DNA from: Bradyrhizobium archetypum
GTDB taxonomy: Bacteria; Pseudomonadota; Alphaproteobacteria; Rhizobiales; Xanthobacteraceae
Direction of reading: 5' to 3'
DNA: 64,000 bases
Assembly (NCBI RefSeq): GCF_013114835.1
Contig: NZ_JAAVLW010000012.1
Span: 79,733 to 143,732, forward strand
Shown: piece by piece, positions 10,646 through 19,224 of the stretch
Layout of the letters: each line of letters opens with the position of its first letter
How positions within the stretch are numbered: position 1 is the first letter of the stretch
Program-made: the position numbers and the translations under genes
The notes under the pieces: model-generated
Told to the model about the DNA's origin: nothing
Databases searched by the model: none
Seen by the model: the letters and a program-made list of their open reading frames with translations, nothing else

Positions 10646-11431
10646 ATGAGCGGAAGTCACAACAAACCTATCGCTGTTCCCGGATTGTCCTTCGATGTTC
10701 CCGGAGCGTCCCGCGATGTCTCCCGGGCGGGCTTTGATGTCCCGGGCTTAACGGCGGATGAAATCCAGGCCCGCGTGCTTCACCGCGACGGGCTGATGCT
10801 GGTGATCGACAAGCCGGCCGGGCTGCCGGTGCATCGCGGCCCCAAGGGCGGCGCCAATCTGGAGGCGTCCTTCGATGCCTTGCGGTTCGGCCTGCCGCGG
10901 CCGCCGGTGCTGGCCCACCGGCTCGACAAGGATACTTCCGGTTGTCTCGTGCTGGGACGCCATCGCAAGGCCACCGCCTCGCTTGGCCTGTTGTTCAAGC
11001 ACGGCAAAGTAGGCAAGACCTATTGGGCCGTGGTCGAGGGCGGTCCGGCCGAGGACGAAGGCACTATCGACATGCCACTCGGCCGGCTGAATGCCGAGCG
11101 CGGCTGGTGGCAGAAGCCGGATCCAGACGGTCAAAAGGCCATCACCACCTGGAAAGTGCTCGGCCGCGGCGACGGCCTGGCCTGGCTGGCGCTGGAACCG
11201 GTGACTGGCCGTACCCACCAATTGCGCGTGCACACCTCGGCGATGGGCTGGCCGATCGTCGGCGACAATATTTACGGCGACGGCCCCAGGTTCGGTGAGC
11301 CGATCCTGCATCTGCATTCCCGCGAGATCGTGGTCCCGATTTCAAAGAACAAGGAGCCGGTACGCGTGATTGCGCCGGCGCCGGAGCACATGTGGGAGCG
11401 GTTGCGGAAGTGCGGGTGGAATAGGGAATAG
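10646..11431 (+). CDS. RluA-family RNA pseudouridine synthase
   Basis: A 261-residue enzyme that converts uridine to pseudouridine in rRNA or tRNA. The catalytic motif HRLDKDTSG spans residues 91-99 with Asp94 as nucleophile; LVIDKPAGLPVHRG and GRTHQLRVHTSAMGWPIVGD are the other family motifs. There is no S4 domain, so it is closest to the short RluA/TruC type. The N-terminal 35 residues contain an imperfect repeat (FDVPGA, FDVPGL) encoded by repeated TTCGATGTTCCCGG-like DNA, which is unusual. The target position is not predictable. Confidence 0.93.
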   Translation: MSGSHNKPIAVPGLSFDVPGASRDVSRAGFDVPGLTADEIQARVLHRDGLMLVIDKPAGLPVHRGPKGGANLEASFDALRFGLPRPPVLAHRLDKDTSGCLVLGRHRKATASLGLLFKHGKVGKTYWAVVEGGPAEDEGTIDMPLGRLNAERGWWQKPDPDGQKAITTWKVLGRGDGLAWLALEPVTGRTHQLRVHTSAMGWPIVGDNIYGDGPRFGEPILHLHSREIVVPISKNKEPVRVIAPAPEHMWERLRKCGWNRE

Positions 11432-11467
11432 TGGTTCGCCGCCACAACCGGCGCCCCAACCAACGCT

Positions 11468-11569
11468 GTCATCATCCGCGAGAAGCGGATGATCAGTATT
11501 CCACAGACGTCCGTGATGAACTGAGAAGCCGCGGCGTACTCGATCGCCCGGTCAAGCCGGGCGATGACA
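11468..11569. repeat. Dispersed inverted-repeat element (GTCATCATCCGCG ... GATGACA)
   Basis: The ends GTCATC and GATGAC are inverted, with inner hairpins (ATCATCCGC-GAGAA-GCGGATGAT and GCCCGG-TCAA-GCCGGGC). Related copies are at 16919-17020 and 61613-61720, sharing CAGTATTCCAGAG-like and GCCGCGGCGTACT-like cores. It lies between convergent genes. Confidence 0.75.
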
Positions 11570-11589
11570 GCCGATGTCAGGCGACAACT

Positions 11590-12855
11590 TCACACTGTCA
11601 ACCGCGCGCCATCGTGGCCGTTTATCGCTAGCGGCATCACCGCCCCCGGTGTTACGCCATTGATCGCCACCGGCAGGAAATGCTCGGTGCGCCCCTGCGT
11701 TGCGCTCTCGATCAAAACCTGCCGAGTCGCGCCAATTTCCGATGCGAGTCGCTTCTGCAACGCCACGTCCCCAGCCGCGCGCAGGCGTCGCGCACGCGAC
11801 TTGATCACCTCACCCGGCACCTGCGGCATCCGCGCGGCCGGCGTGCCCGGGCGCTTCGAATAGGGGAACACGTGCAGGAAGGTGAGATCGCACTCGTCGA
11901 CGAGGTGCTGCGAACGCACGAACATTTCTTCCGTCTCGGTCGGAAAGCCCGCGATGATATCCGCACCGAACGTGATGTCCGGGCGTAGCCGACGGACCTG
12001 GGCGCAGAATTCGATCGCATTCTGCCGCGAATGCCGCCGCTTCATCCGCTTCAAGATCATGTCGTCGCCGGACTGCAGCGACAGGTGTAGATGCGGCATC
12101 AGCCGTTCGTCATCGGCGATGACGTCGAGCAGGTCGCGATCGGCCTCGATCGAATCGATCGACGAGAGCCGCAACCGCTTCAGCTCCGGCACGTGGCGCA
12201 GAATCTGCCTTGTCAGTTGCCCGAGCGTCGGTGCGCCGGGCAGATCGGCGCCGTAGCTCGTCAGATCGACACCGGTCAGCACAATCTCGGCATGGCCACG
12301 CTCGGTCAGCGCGCGCACCTGGTCGACCACCGCGCCCATCGGCACCGAGCGCGAATTGCCGCGGCCGTAGGGAATGATGCAGAAGGTGCAGCGATGGTCG
12401 CAGCCGTTCTGCACCTGCACGAACACCCGCGGCAGGCCGGCCTTGAAACCGTCGAGCAGATGCGGCGCCATCTGCTTGACCGCCATGATATCGGCGACCG
12501 CGATCTTTTCGCTTGTCTCGATGCCGAAACCGGCATCGAGCGCCGCTCGTGCCCTGCGCCACGCCTCGCCGCGCATCTTGTCATCATTGCCGACGACGCG
12601 ATCGACCTCGGCCATTTCGGCGAACATTTCTGCTTGCGTCTGCGCCGCGCAGCCGGTGACGACGATGCGCAGGTCCGGCCGCTCGCGCTTCAGCCGGCGG
12701 ATCGATTGCCGCGCCTGCGCCACGGCCTCGTTGGTGACCGCGCAGCTATTGATGACGACGGTGTCGGAAAGCCCCGCGCGCTCCGCCTCGCGCGCGATCA
12801 CCTCAGACTCGAACGCGTTGAGGCGGCAGCCGAACGTGATGACGTCGACGCTCAT
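11590..12855 (-). CDS. mtaB: tRNA t6A37 methylthiotransferase MtaB
   Basis: Radical SAM enzyme that adds a methylthio group to N6-threonylcarbamoyladenosine-37 of tRNA. The 421 residues have the N-terminal MTTase domain with cluster cysteines 10, 38 and 69, the radical SAM motif CDHRCTFC (Cys152, 156, 159) and a C-terminal TRAM-like region with HFLPVAI. The ATG at 12855 is used; an upstream TTG overlaps dapF. It starts five bases after the dapF stop, forming a dapF-mtaB operon, a common alphaproteobacterial order. Confidence 0.95.
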   Translation of the reverse strand: MSVDVITFGCRLNAFESEVIAREAERAGLSDTVVINSCAVTNEAVAQARQSIRRLKRERPDLRIVVTGCAAQTQAEMFAEMAEVDRVVGNDDKMRGEAWRRARAALDAGFGIETSEKIAVADIMAVKQMAPHLLDGFKAGLPRVFVQVQNGCDHRCTFCIIPYGRGNSRSVPMGAVVDQVRALTERGHAEIVLTGVDLTSYGADLPGAPTLGQLTRQILRHVPELKRLRLSSIDSIEADRDLLDVIADDERLMPHLHLSLQSGDDMILKRMKRRHSRQNAIEFCAQVRRLRPDITFGADIIAGFPTETEEMFVRSQHLVDECDLTFLHVFPYSKRPGTPAARMPQVPGEVIKSRARRLRAAGDVALQKRLASEIGATRQVLIESATQGRTEHFLPVAINGVTPGAVMPLAINGHDGARLTV

Positions 12856-12860
12856 TATTC

Positions 12861-13733
12861 TCAAGCGACGTTGGCAAACAGCGCGGGATCGAAGCGGCCT
12901 TCATATTCGAAATCGGCCGTACCCGTCATCAGCACGTGGTCATCGTGCTCGCGCCACTCGATCATAAGCTTGCCGCCGGGCAGCGTGACCTCGACCGCGC
13001 GGTTGGCGCGCTTCAGCCGGGCGGCAGCAACCGCGGTCGCGCAGGCCGCCGAGCCGCAGGCCTTGGTCAGGCCGACACCGCGCTCCCAGGTGCGGATCGT
13101 GATGTGATCGCGATCGACGATGTGGGCGAGCGTGATGTTGGCGCGATCCGGGAAGATCGGGTGATTTTCCAATAGCGGCCCGAAGCGTTCGAGATCGTAG
13201 GCATTGACGTCGTCGACCCAGAAAATCGCATGCGGATTGCCCATCGAGACCACCGACGGCGAATGCAGCACCGGCGCATCGATTGGCCCGACCTGCAGCT
13301 CGATATAGCGGGTATCGCGAAACTCTTCTGCCAGCGGAATATCCCGCCAGCCGAATTTTGGCGCGCCCATATCGACGGTATAGAGATCAGGGGCCGGGCC
13401 TTGCCAGCAATTCAACAGGCCGGCGCGGGTCTCGAAGGTCGCCGAGGTCTGTCCGGTCTCCTCGAACAGGCGGCGCACCACGCAGCGCATGCCATTGCCG
13501 CAGGCGCCGGCTTCGGATCCATCATTGTTGTAGATGCGGATGAAGGCCTCGGTGCCCGATAGCCGCGGCGGCTGCAATACCATCAACTGGTCATAAGGGA
13601 CGCCCGCGGGCGAGGCCACGGCACGCGCGTCTTCCGGGGTCACGGCAGCCTTGCAATCACGCAGGTCGACGACAACGATCTCGTTGCCGATGCCGTTCAT
13701 CTTGGCAAACGTATGGTTGGCCAACGCGCTCAT
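12861..13733 (-). CDS. dapF: Diaminopimelate epimerase
   Basis: Converts LL- to meso-diaminopimelate for lysine and peptidoglycan synthesis in the cytoplasm. The 290 residues contain both catalytic cysteines: Cys78 in GACGNGMRC and Cys226 in TKACGSAACA. FAKMNGIGNEIVVVD is the typical N-terminal strand and VSMGNPHAIFWVDD a further family motif. The ATG at 13733 is preferred over a TTG at 13745. It heads the dapF-mtaB operon. Confidence 0.96.
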   Translation of the reverse strand: MSALANHTFAKMNGIGNEIVVVDLRDCKAAVTPEDARAVASPAGVPYDQLMVLQPPRLSGTEAFIRIYNNDGSEAGACGNGMRCVVRRLFEETGQTSATFETRAGLLNCWQGPAPDLYTVDMGAPKFGWRDIPLAEEFRDTRYIELQVGPIDAPVLHSPSVVSMGNPHAIFWVDDVNAYDLERFGPLLENHPIFPDRANITLAHIVDRDHITIRTWERGVGLTKACGSAACATAVAAARLKRANRAVEVTLPGGKLMIEWREHDDHVLMTGTADFEYEGRFDPALFANVA

Positions 13734-13784
13734 GGAATTTCCCAATTTATGCCTGTCTTATATGGCGAATGATGGCACGTTGCC

Positions 13785-13850
13785 TAGGGCACGGTCCGGA
13801 AATGTGCGGCCGGTTTTCCGGAAAGATCATGCTCAAACAAAACGATAGAG
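13785..13850. repeat. Remnant of a dispersed GATCATGCTC repeat
   Basis: GGTCCGGAAATG, CCGGTTTTCCGGAAAGATCATGCTC and a following CAAAC resemble a short intergenic repeat seen throughout Bradyrhizobium-type genomes. A second diverged piece (GAGCATGATGCGATCAGG) lies at about 23125. Nothing else is seen in the 288 bases between dapF and the next gene. Confidence 0.45.
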
Positions 13851-14021
13851 CTGCGGTGACACTTTCGAAAAAGCGTCGCAGCAGATCCGGTGCGCAGGGG
13901 GATATGACGCATCTGTCATGGGACGAAAACGGCACTTGCGTGTTAGGAAATGGCACCATTCCGGCAGGCGCGGACCGGGGACATGCCGCGGCCGGGTGGG
14001 GCGGATGGAGAAATACCTGAA

Positions 14022-14720
14022 ATGAACCCTATCAGCACTTTCCGTGCGGCCTTGGTCGCGCTCTCCATGGTTGCACTTGGCGGGGCTGCACTGGCGCAAT
14101 CGCCGGCGCCCTCGGCCTCCCCGCCCGCGACCCCGTCGGCAACGCCCAGCCCGGCACCTGTCCCACCGCCGGCCGAAACCAAGTCGCCGGCGGATGCCCC
14201 CACGGCGGAGAAAGCCCCGGCGCCTGCGCCCCCTCCACCTGCCCCCAGCGTCCAGGCTGCTGATCCCTTCGGCGAAGAGTTCACGCTCGAGCCCAAGAAG
14301 GTGGTGATCATGAAGGGCACCGCCAATTGGGATGCGGCGTTCGACACCCTGATCGATTCCTTCAAGGCGCTGACCGCGCTGCTCGACAAGCAGGGCATCA
14401 AGGCCACCGGCAACTCGATGATCGTCTACACCTCGACCGACGATACCGGCTTCACCTTCCTGGCGCAGATTCCGGTCGATCAGGATGTCAAGAACCTGAC
14501 CAAAGACATGAGCATGGGCAGGTCGCCTGAGGGCAAGGCGCTGAAGTTCGTCCATCGCGGCTCCTACGACAACATGGACAACACCTATGAGGCGATCACC
14601 AACCACCTCGACGACAAGAAACTGGAAGCCAAGGATACCTTTATCGAGGAATACATCACCGATCCGCTGAAGACGGCGGAGGACAAGCTGGTGATCAACG
14701 TCTACGTGCCGTTGAGGTGA
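14022..14720 (+). CDS. Secreted Pro/Ala-rich protein with GyrI-like (AraC effector-binding) domain
   Basis: A 232-residue protein: signal peptide (1-25, ending AALAQ), a Pro/Ala/Ser-rich linker to about residue 83, then a GyrI-like small-molecule-binding domain (GEEFTLEPKKVVIMKGTA, NSMIVYTSTDDTGFTFLAQI, KALKFVHRGSYDNMDNTYEA). Such domains usually bind ligands in the cytoplasm; here the signal peptide points to the periplasm. The ATG at 14022 has GGAG upstream and the best signal peptide. The stop overlaps the start region of the SIMPL gene, so the two are coupled. Confidence 0.85.
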   Translation: MNPISTFRAALVALSMVALGGAALAQSPAPSASPPATPSATPSPAPVPPPAETKSPADAPTAEKAPAPAPPPPAPSVQAADPFGEEFTLEPKKVVIMKGTANWDAAFDTLIDSFKALTALLDKQGIKATGNSMIVYTSTDDTGFTFLAQIPVDQDVKNLTKDMSMGRSPEGKALKFVHRGSYDNMDNTYEAITNHLDDKKLEAKDTFIEEYITDPLKTAEDKLVINVYVPLR

Positions 14721-14725
14721 TCGGC

Positions 14726-15418
14726 ATGAAGCGTCCGTTCAGCCTCGCCGTGGCCGCCGTGCTGCTGGCGGCGCCCGCACTGGCGCAGACAACGCCGCCG
14801 CCGGCGATCTCCGTAACCGGGGAAGCGAACGTGTCGGTGACGCCCGATCAGGCGCAGATCGATGGCGGCGTGACGTCAGACGCCAAGACGGCGCGGGAGG
14901 CCTCCGATGCCAACAACGCGGCGATGGGCAAGGTGCTGCTGGCGCTCAAGGGCGCCGGCATCGAGGAGAAGGACTACCAGACCTCGCGGCTGGCGCTGCA
15001 GCCGCAATACGCGCCGAACCGCTCGGGCCCCTCGCCGGTCACAGGTTATCGCGCCACGAACCGCGTCACAGTCAAGATCCGCGACGTGACCAAGGTGGCC
15101 AACGTGATCGACGTGATGGTCGGCGCCGGCGCCAACGACATCGGCAACATCCACTTCAGCGTGACGCAGGCTTCCAAATATCTCGACGAGGTCCGCGAAA
15201 AGGCCATCGCGGATGCTCGCCGCAAGGCCGAGATCTATGCCAAGGCGGCCGGCGTCACGCTCGGGGAACCGATCAGCATTTCCGAGGAAGGCACGCCGAC
15301 GCCGCTCTTGCGCGGCAAGATGGCAGCCCCCATGGCCGCCGGCGCGCAGGTCGCGCCCGGCGAAGAGACACTTTCGGTAACGGTCGGCGTATCCTGGGCG
15401 ATCAAGCCGAAGGAGTAA
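14726..15418 (+). CDS. SIMPL domain-containing periplasmic protein (DUF541)
   Basis: A 230-residue protein with a signal peptide (1-20, ending PALAQ) and a SIMPL/DUF541 domain: ISVTGEANVSVTPDQAQIDG, YRATNRVTVKIRDV and a C-terminal SVTVGVSWAI strand. Relatives such as E. coli YggE are periplasmic or outer-membrane-associated and linked to stress resistance. The ATG at 14726 has GAGG eight bases upstream; a GTG at 14717 is possible. It is co-transcribed with the GyrI-like gene. Confidence 0.9.
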   Translation: MKRPFSLAVAAVLLAAPALAQTTPPPAISVTGEANVSVTPDQAQIDGGVTSDAKTAREASDANNAAMGKVLLALKGAGIEEKDYQTSRLALQPQYAPNRSGPSPVTGYRATNRVTVKIRDVTKVANVIDVMVGAGANDIGNIHFSVTQASKYLDEVREKAIADARRKAEIYAKAAGVTLGEPISISEEGTPTPLLRGKMAAPMAAGAQVAPGEETLSVTVGVSWAIKPKE

Positions 15419-15424
15419 TAACCG

Positions 15425-15498
15425 TCATTGCGAGCGCAGCGAAGCAATCCATAGCGCCACAAGCAGATCGATGGATTGCTTCGCTGCGCTCGCAATGA
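15425..15498. repeat. Perfect inverted repeat, TCATTGCGAGCGCAGCGAAG type
   Basis: Two perfectly complementary 28-base arms (15425-15452 and 15471-15498) are separated by 18 bases. The element sits between two convergent genes and could act as a two-way transcription stop. Related copies: 18606-18722, 40322-40426 and 48893-48974. Confidence 0.9.
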
Positions 15499-15502
15499 CG
15501 TT

Positions 15503-16567
15503 CTAAATCTCGACCACCTGCCCCGGCTTCAGCGCGCAGAACCGCTCCGGCGGAATCTTTGCTTCCTTGAGCGCGTCGGCCAGCGCATTTACCGGCGCGT
15601 CGATCGCCTCATCGGTGAGCTGGAACGTGCCGTGGTGATGCGCGAGCGCTTCTTGCGCGCCGCAGTCGGTGAAGGCCTTCACGGCGTCTGACGGATTCAT
15701 GTGCTGGTCCTTCATGAACCAGCGCGGCTCATAGGCGCCGATCGGCAGGATCGCCAGCCGCAGCGGGCCGTGCTGCTCGGCGACGCGGCGAAAGTGCTTG
15801 CCCTCGCCATAACCGGAATCGCAGACGATGTAGAGTTTTCCGGCCGGCGTCTCCAGGACGAAACTTGCCCACAGCGCCTTGTTGCGGTCGAACAGCCCGC
15901 GCGCCGACCAGTGCCGCGTCGGCACCAGCGTCACCGCGATGCCGTTGCCGAGTTCGACGCGGTCCTGCCAATCGAACCCTTCGGCTTTGATCGCCGCGTC
16001 GGTCTCGCGCATGGTGACGTCGTTGCCGAGCGGCGTGATCACGCGCGGCGAGAATTTTTCCGTAAGTTTCGACAGCGTCGCGATGTCGAGATGATCGTAA
16101 TGGCCGTGCGACACCAGCACGACGTCGATCTTCGGCAATGCATCGAAAGCGATGCCGGGATCGTTGTGCCGCCTCGGCCCGACGAAGGAGACCGGCGAGG
16201 CCCGCAGCGACCAGACGGGATCGACCAGGATATTGAGATCCCGCGTCTGGATCAGCCAGGAAACATGACCGACAAAGGACAGCCGCACCTTGTCGCCGGA
16301 AACCCGCGGCGGCGGCGTATCGCTGTGCGCGTTGGGCACCCAGTCCGGCCAGCTCGCGCGCTTGCGGTCGCTGCCGAACTGCCAGCGCAGCACCTCCGCC
16401 AATGATTTTGGCGGCACCCCATCAGGATCGAAGAATCGCCTGCCGTCGAAATGATCGGAAACGGGGCCGTCATAGGTCTTCATCTTGTTAATCCAGATCG
16501 AGGGCACGCCGACGGCCGCGGCGGCACCGGCAAAGAATCCCAGAAAGCGGCGGCGGGTGATCGGCAC
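15503..16567 (-). CDS. MBL-fold metallo-hydrolase with twin-arginine signal
   Basis: A 354-residue metallo-beta-lactamase-fold hydrolase of the UlaG/NAPE-PLD-like group. Metal ligands are visible in SHGHYDHLD, with further ligands in VPTRHWSARG, CDSGYGEG and the C-terminal AHHHGTF. The N-terminus MPITRRRFLGFFAGAAAAVG is a twin-arginine signal or anchor, so the enzyme is probably exported folded. The GTG at 16567 is the only possible start: an in-frame stop lies nine bases upstream. The substrate is unknown; relatives act on lactones or N-acyl phospholipids. Confidence 0.9.
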   Translation of the reverse strand: MPITRRRFLGFFAGAAAAVGVPSIWINKMKTYDGPVSDHFDGRRFFDPDGVPPKSLAEVLRWQFGSDRKRASWPDWVPNAHSDTPPPRVSGDKVRLSFVGHVSWLIQTRDLNILVDPVWSLRASPVSFVGPRRHNDPGIAFDALPKIDVVLVSHGHYDHLDIATLSKLTEKFSPRVITPLGNDVTMRETDAAIKAEGFDWQDRVELGNGIAVTLVPTRHWSARGLFDRNKALWASFVLETPAGKLYIVCDSGYGEGKHFRRVAEQHGPLRLAILPIGAYEPRWFMKDQHMNPSDAVKAFTDCGAQEALAHHHGTFQLTDEAIDAPVNALADALKEAKIPPERFCALKPGQVVEI

Positions 16568-17075
16568 GGGCGGTCAGGAAATGTAGGCGACGATGGACAT
16601 GGGCCGTTATATGGCGTGTGCAGGTGCAACTTGGAACTGCGGCAAAAAGGAAGCTGACGCATTGGTCGGCCACTTGTTCAAAAAGGAAGCTGCGTCAAAG
16701 TCTTATGCTATATGCCACGGGCATATTGGTCTACTTTATCCTTGACTTTCGCCCCTTCCCGGCGTTTAACCCGCCCACTTTCTCGGAAAGATGTTCTTTT
16801 CGACCCGCCGCCCGGCCCCTTGAGACCGGAGGCCAACGCCCGACAGCGCGATGCGCCCTCGGGCGCGAAGGTGTTTGGAATATCGTTTTGGCGTGTTTCG
16901 CCGAGACATATCTAGGACGTCATACCCCGCGAAGGCGGGGTATCCAGTACGCCGCAGCCTCTCGGGTCACGACGAGCTGCTCTGGAATACTGGGTCGCCC
17001 GCTCTTCGCGGGCGATGACAGGAGGACGGATCGAAACAGCGCGCCTGCAACCGCAGGGCAAAAGGATAAACGGCA
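16568..17075. other. 508-base intergenic region upstream of ffh
   Basis: No supported gene. It contains a short direct repeat (AAAAAGGAAGCTG at about 16644 and 16680), an AT-richer stretch around 16690-16760 that may hold promoters, and a dispersed repeat (16919-17020). The open frames here have no ribosome site or recognisable product. Confidence 0.6.
16919..17020. repeat. Dispersed inverted-repeat element (GTCATACCCCGCG ... GATGACA)
   Basis: Same family as 11468-11569 and 61613-61720 but with the inner asymmetric part reversed (GTACGCCGCAGC before CTGGAATACTGG). Hairpins CCCCGCGAAGGCGGGG and CGCCCGCTCTTCGCGGGCG are visible. It lies about 55 bases upstream of ffh. Confidence 0.75.
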
Positions 17076-18596
17076 TTGTTCGACAATCTGTCGGAACGGC
17101 TTGGTGGGATTCTCGATCGTCTGACGGGACGCGGTGCGCTGACCGAAAAGGACGTCGACGCCGCGATGCGCGAGGTACGCCGCGCGCTGCTCGAAGCCGA
17201 CGTTGCGCTTGAGGTCGTCAGAAGTTTTACCGAGCGCGTCCGCGAACAGGCGGTCGGCGCCACCGTCGTCAAGTCGGTCACGCCCGGCCAGATGGTGGTC
17301 AAGATCGTCCACGACGAACTGGTCGCCACGCTGGGCTCCGATGGCCAGACCATCGACCTCAACGCGGTGCCGCCGGTCGCCATCATGATGGTCGGCCTGC
17401 AGGGTTCCGGCAAAACCACGACCACGGCAAAGCTCGCCCGCCGCATGACCCAGCGCGACAAGCGCAAGGTGCTGATGGCCTCGCTCGACATCTACCGCCC
17501 GGCGGCGATGGAGCAGTTGGCGGTGCTGGGGCGCGACCTCGATATTCCGACGCTGCCGATCGTGGCGGGGCAAAAGCCGGCGCAAATTGCAAAACGCGCG
17601 GTGGAAGCCGGCAAGCTCGGCGGGTACGACGTGGTGCTGCTCGACACCGCAGGCCGCACCACGCTCGACGAAGAGATGATGAGCGAGGCGGCCGAGATCA
17701 AAGCCGCGGCCAGTCCGCATGAAGTGCTGCTGGTCGCGGATGCTCTGACCGGCCAGGACGCGGTCAACCTCGCGCGCTCCTTTGACCAGCGCGTTGGCCT
17801 CACCGGCATCGTCTTGACGCGCGTCGACGGCGATGGCCGCGGCGGCGCGGCGCTGTCGATGCGCGCGGTCACGGGAAAACCGATCAAGCTGATCGGTACC
17901 GGCGAAAAGACCGATGCGCTGGAAGATTTTCACCCGAGCCGGATCGCGGGCCGCATCCTCGGCATGGGCGACGTGGTGTCGCTGGTCGAAAAGGCGGCCG
18001 CCAATATCGATGCCGAGAAAGCCGCGCGCACCGCCGAGCGCATGCGCAAGGGTCAGTTCGACCTCAACGACATGCGTGAGCAGTTGCTGCAGATGGCGAA
18101 TATGGGCGGCATCAGCGGCCTGATGGGCATGATGCCCGGCATTGCCAAGATGAAGAACCAGATCGCGGCCGCCGGCATCGACGACAAGGTTTTGAAGCGC
18201 CAGGTCGCGATCATCGATTCGATGACGCGGGCCGAGCGCAAGAACCCGGACATTCTGAAAGCCAGCCGCAAGAAGCGCATTGCCGCCGGCTCCGGCCAGA
18301 ATGTCGAGCAGGTTAACAAGCTCTTAAAAATGCACCGGAACATGGCCGACATGATGAAGGCGATGGGTTCGGGTAAGCGCGGCCCGCTCGCCGGCATCGC
18401 GCAAGCCATGGGCTTTGGCGGCGGCATGAAGCCGCCTTCGCCGGAAGAGATGAAGGCGCTGGCCGACAAGATGCAGGGCGGCGCCGGCGGCGGCCTGCCG
18501 AATCTGCCGAAGGATCTCCCCACCGGGCTGCGTCAGGGATTGCCGAACCTGCCGGGCCTGACGGGCCTCGGCGGCTTCCCCGGGAAGAAGAAATGA
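17076..18596 (+). CDS. ffh: Signal recognition particle protein Ffh
   Basis: GTPase of the SRP that binds signal sequences of nascent membrane proteins together with 4.5S RNA. The 506 residues have the N domain, the G domain with P-loop GLQGSGKTTT (107-116), DTAGRTTLDEE and TRVDGDGRGGAAL, and a methionine-rich M domain (LMGMMPGIAKMKNQ, MHRNMADMMKAMG) ending in a Gly/Pro-rich tail. It starts with TTG at 17076: a stop codon lies nine bases upstream in frame, so no other start is possible, and AAAGGA lies upstream. It precedes rpsP-rimM-trmD-rplS. Confidence 0.97.
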   Translation: MFDNLSERLGGILDRLTGRGALTEKDVDAAMREVRRALLEADVALEVVRSFTERVREQAVGATVVKSVTPGQMVVKIVHDELVATLGSDGQTIDLNAVPPVAIMMVGLQGSGKTTTTAKLARRMTQRDKRKVLMASLDIYRPAAMEQLAVLGRDLDIPTLPIVAGQKPAQIAKRAVEAGKLGGYDVVLLDTAGRTTLDEEMMSEAAEIKAAASPHEVLLVADALTGQDAVNLARSFDQRVGLTGIVLTRVDGDGRGGAALSMRAVTGKPIKLIGTGEKTDALEDFHPSRIAGRILGMGDVVSLVEKAAANIDAEKAARTAERMRKGQFDLNDMREQLLQMANMGGISGLMGMMPGIAKMKNQIAAAGIDDKVLKRQVAIIDSMTRAERKNPDILKASRKKRIAAGSGQNVEQVNKLLKMHRNMADMMKAMGSGKRGPLAGIAQAMGFGGGMKPPSPEEMKALADKMQGGAGGGLPNLPKDLPTGLRQGLPNLPGLTGLGGFPGKKK

Positions 18597-18605
18597 CCTC
18601 TTTCG

Positions 18606-18722
18606 TCATTGCGAGGAGCGTAGCGACGAAGCAATCCATGCCGCCAGATGCGGCGCTATGGATTACTTCGCGGAGCCTGTCATCGGGCCGGCCAAACGCC
18701 GGACCCGTTGGCTCGCAATGAC
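18606..18722. repeat. Dispersed inverted-repeat element, TCATTGCGAGGAGCG type
   Basis: The ends TCATTGCGAG and CTCGCAATGA are inverted. The interior carries GAAGCAATCCAT and ATGGATTACTTCGC, plus a second hairpin (GGGCCGGCCAAACGCCGGACCC). It is a longer, composite relative of the 15425-15498 element, placed between ffh and rpsP. Confidence 0.75.
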
Positions 18723-18769
18723 GGCACGTACAAGTTCAGCCATCCAATCGTATTTAACAGGAGAACTAA

Positions 18770-19099
18770 ATGTCAGTCGTTATCCGCCTCGCTCGCGCAG
18801 GCACCAAGAAGCGCCCGGTCTATCACGTCGTCGTTGCCGACTCGCGTTTCCCCCGTGACGGCCGCTTCATCGAACGTCTCGGCTATTTCAATCCGCTCCT
18901 GCCGAAGGACAATGAGGCGCGGCTGAAGCTCGACATGGACAAGGTAAAGTCCTGGCTCGCCAAGGGCGCCCAGCCGTCGGATCGCGTCACCCGCTTCCTG
19001 GATGCCGCCGGCATCGTCAAGCGTACGCCGCGCAACAACCCGGAAAAGGCCGTGCCGCGCAAGGAGCGCAAGGCCGCCGAAGCCGCCGCGAAGGCGTAA
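18770..19099 (+). CDS. rpsP: 30S ribosomal protein S16
   Basis: A 109-residue small-subunit protein starting MSVVIRLARAGTKKRPVYHV, with RDGRFIERLGYFNP and KSWLAKGAQPSDRV as family motifs and a Lys/Ala-rich tail typical of alphaproteobacteria. A strong ribosome site (AGGAG) lies seven bases before the ATG. First gene of the rpsP-rimM-trmD-rplS group. Confidence 0.98.
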   Translation: MSVVIRLARAGTKKRPVYHVVVADSRFPRDGRFIERLGYFNPLLPKDNEARLKLDMDKVKSWLAKGAQPSDRVTRFLDAAGIVKRTPRNNPEKAVPRKERKAAEAAAKA

Positions 19100-19105
19100 A
19101 AGATG

Positions 19106-19215
19106 ATCCGGGCCTCGTGCTTCGAGACGCACGGCTATCGCCGTGCTCGTCAGCATGAGGAACTACTACCTCCGCATCCTGAGGAGCGGCGTCTTCGCCG
19201 CGTCTTGACGGATGA
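19106..19215. repeat. Degenerate copy of the CCTCATCCTGAGG-type element
   Basis: CCTCGTGCTTCGAGACGCACGG, CAGCATGAGG and CGCATCCTGAGGAGCGGCGTC match parts of the element at 8308-8410 in rearranged order. It fills most of the gap between rpsP and rimM. Confidence 0.5.
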
Positions 19216-19224
19216 GGTCCGATA

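Noticed and set aside
13769..14020. 83-codon open frame before the GyrI-like gene
   Set aside because: It lies across a degenerate dispersed repeat, has no ribosome site and no family match; the GyrI-like gene begins at 14022 with a signal peptide.
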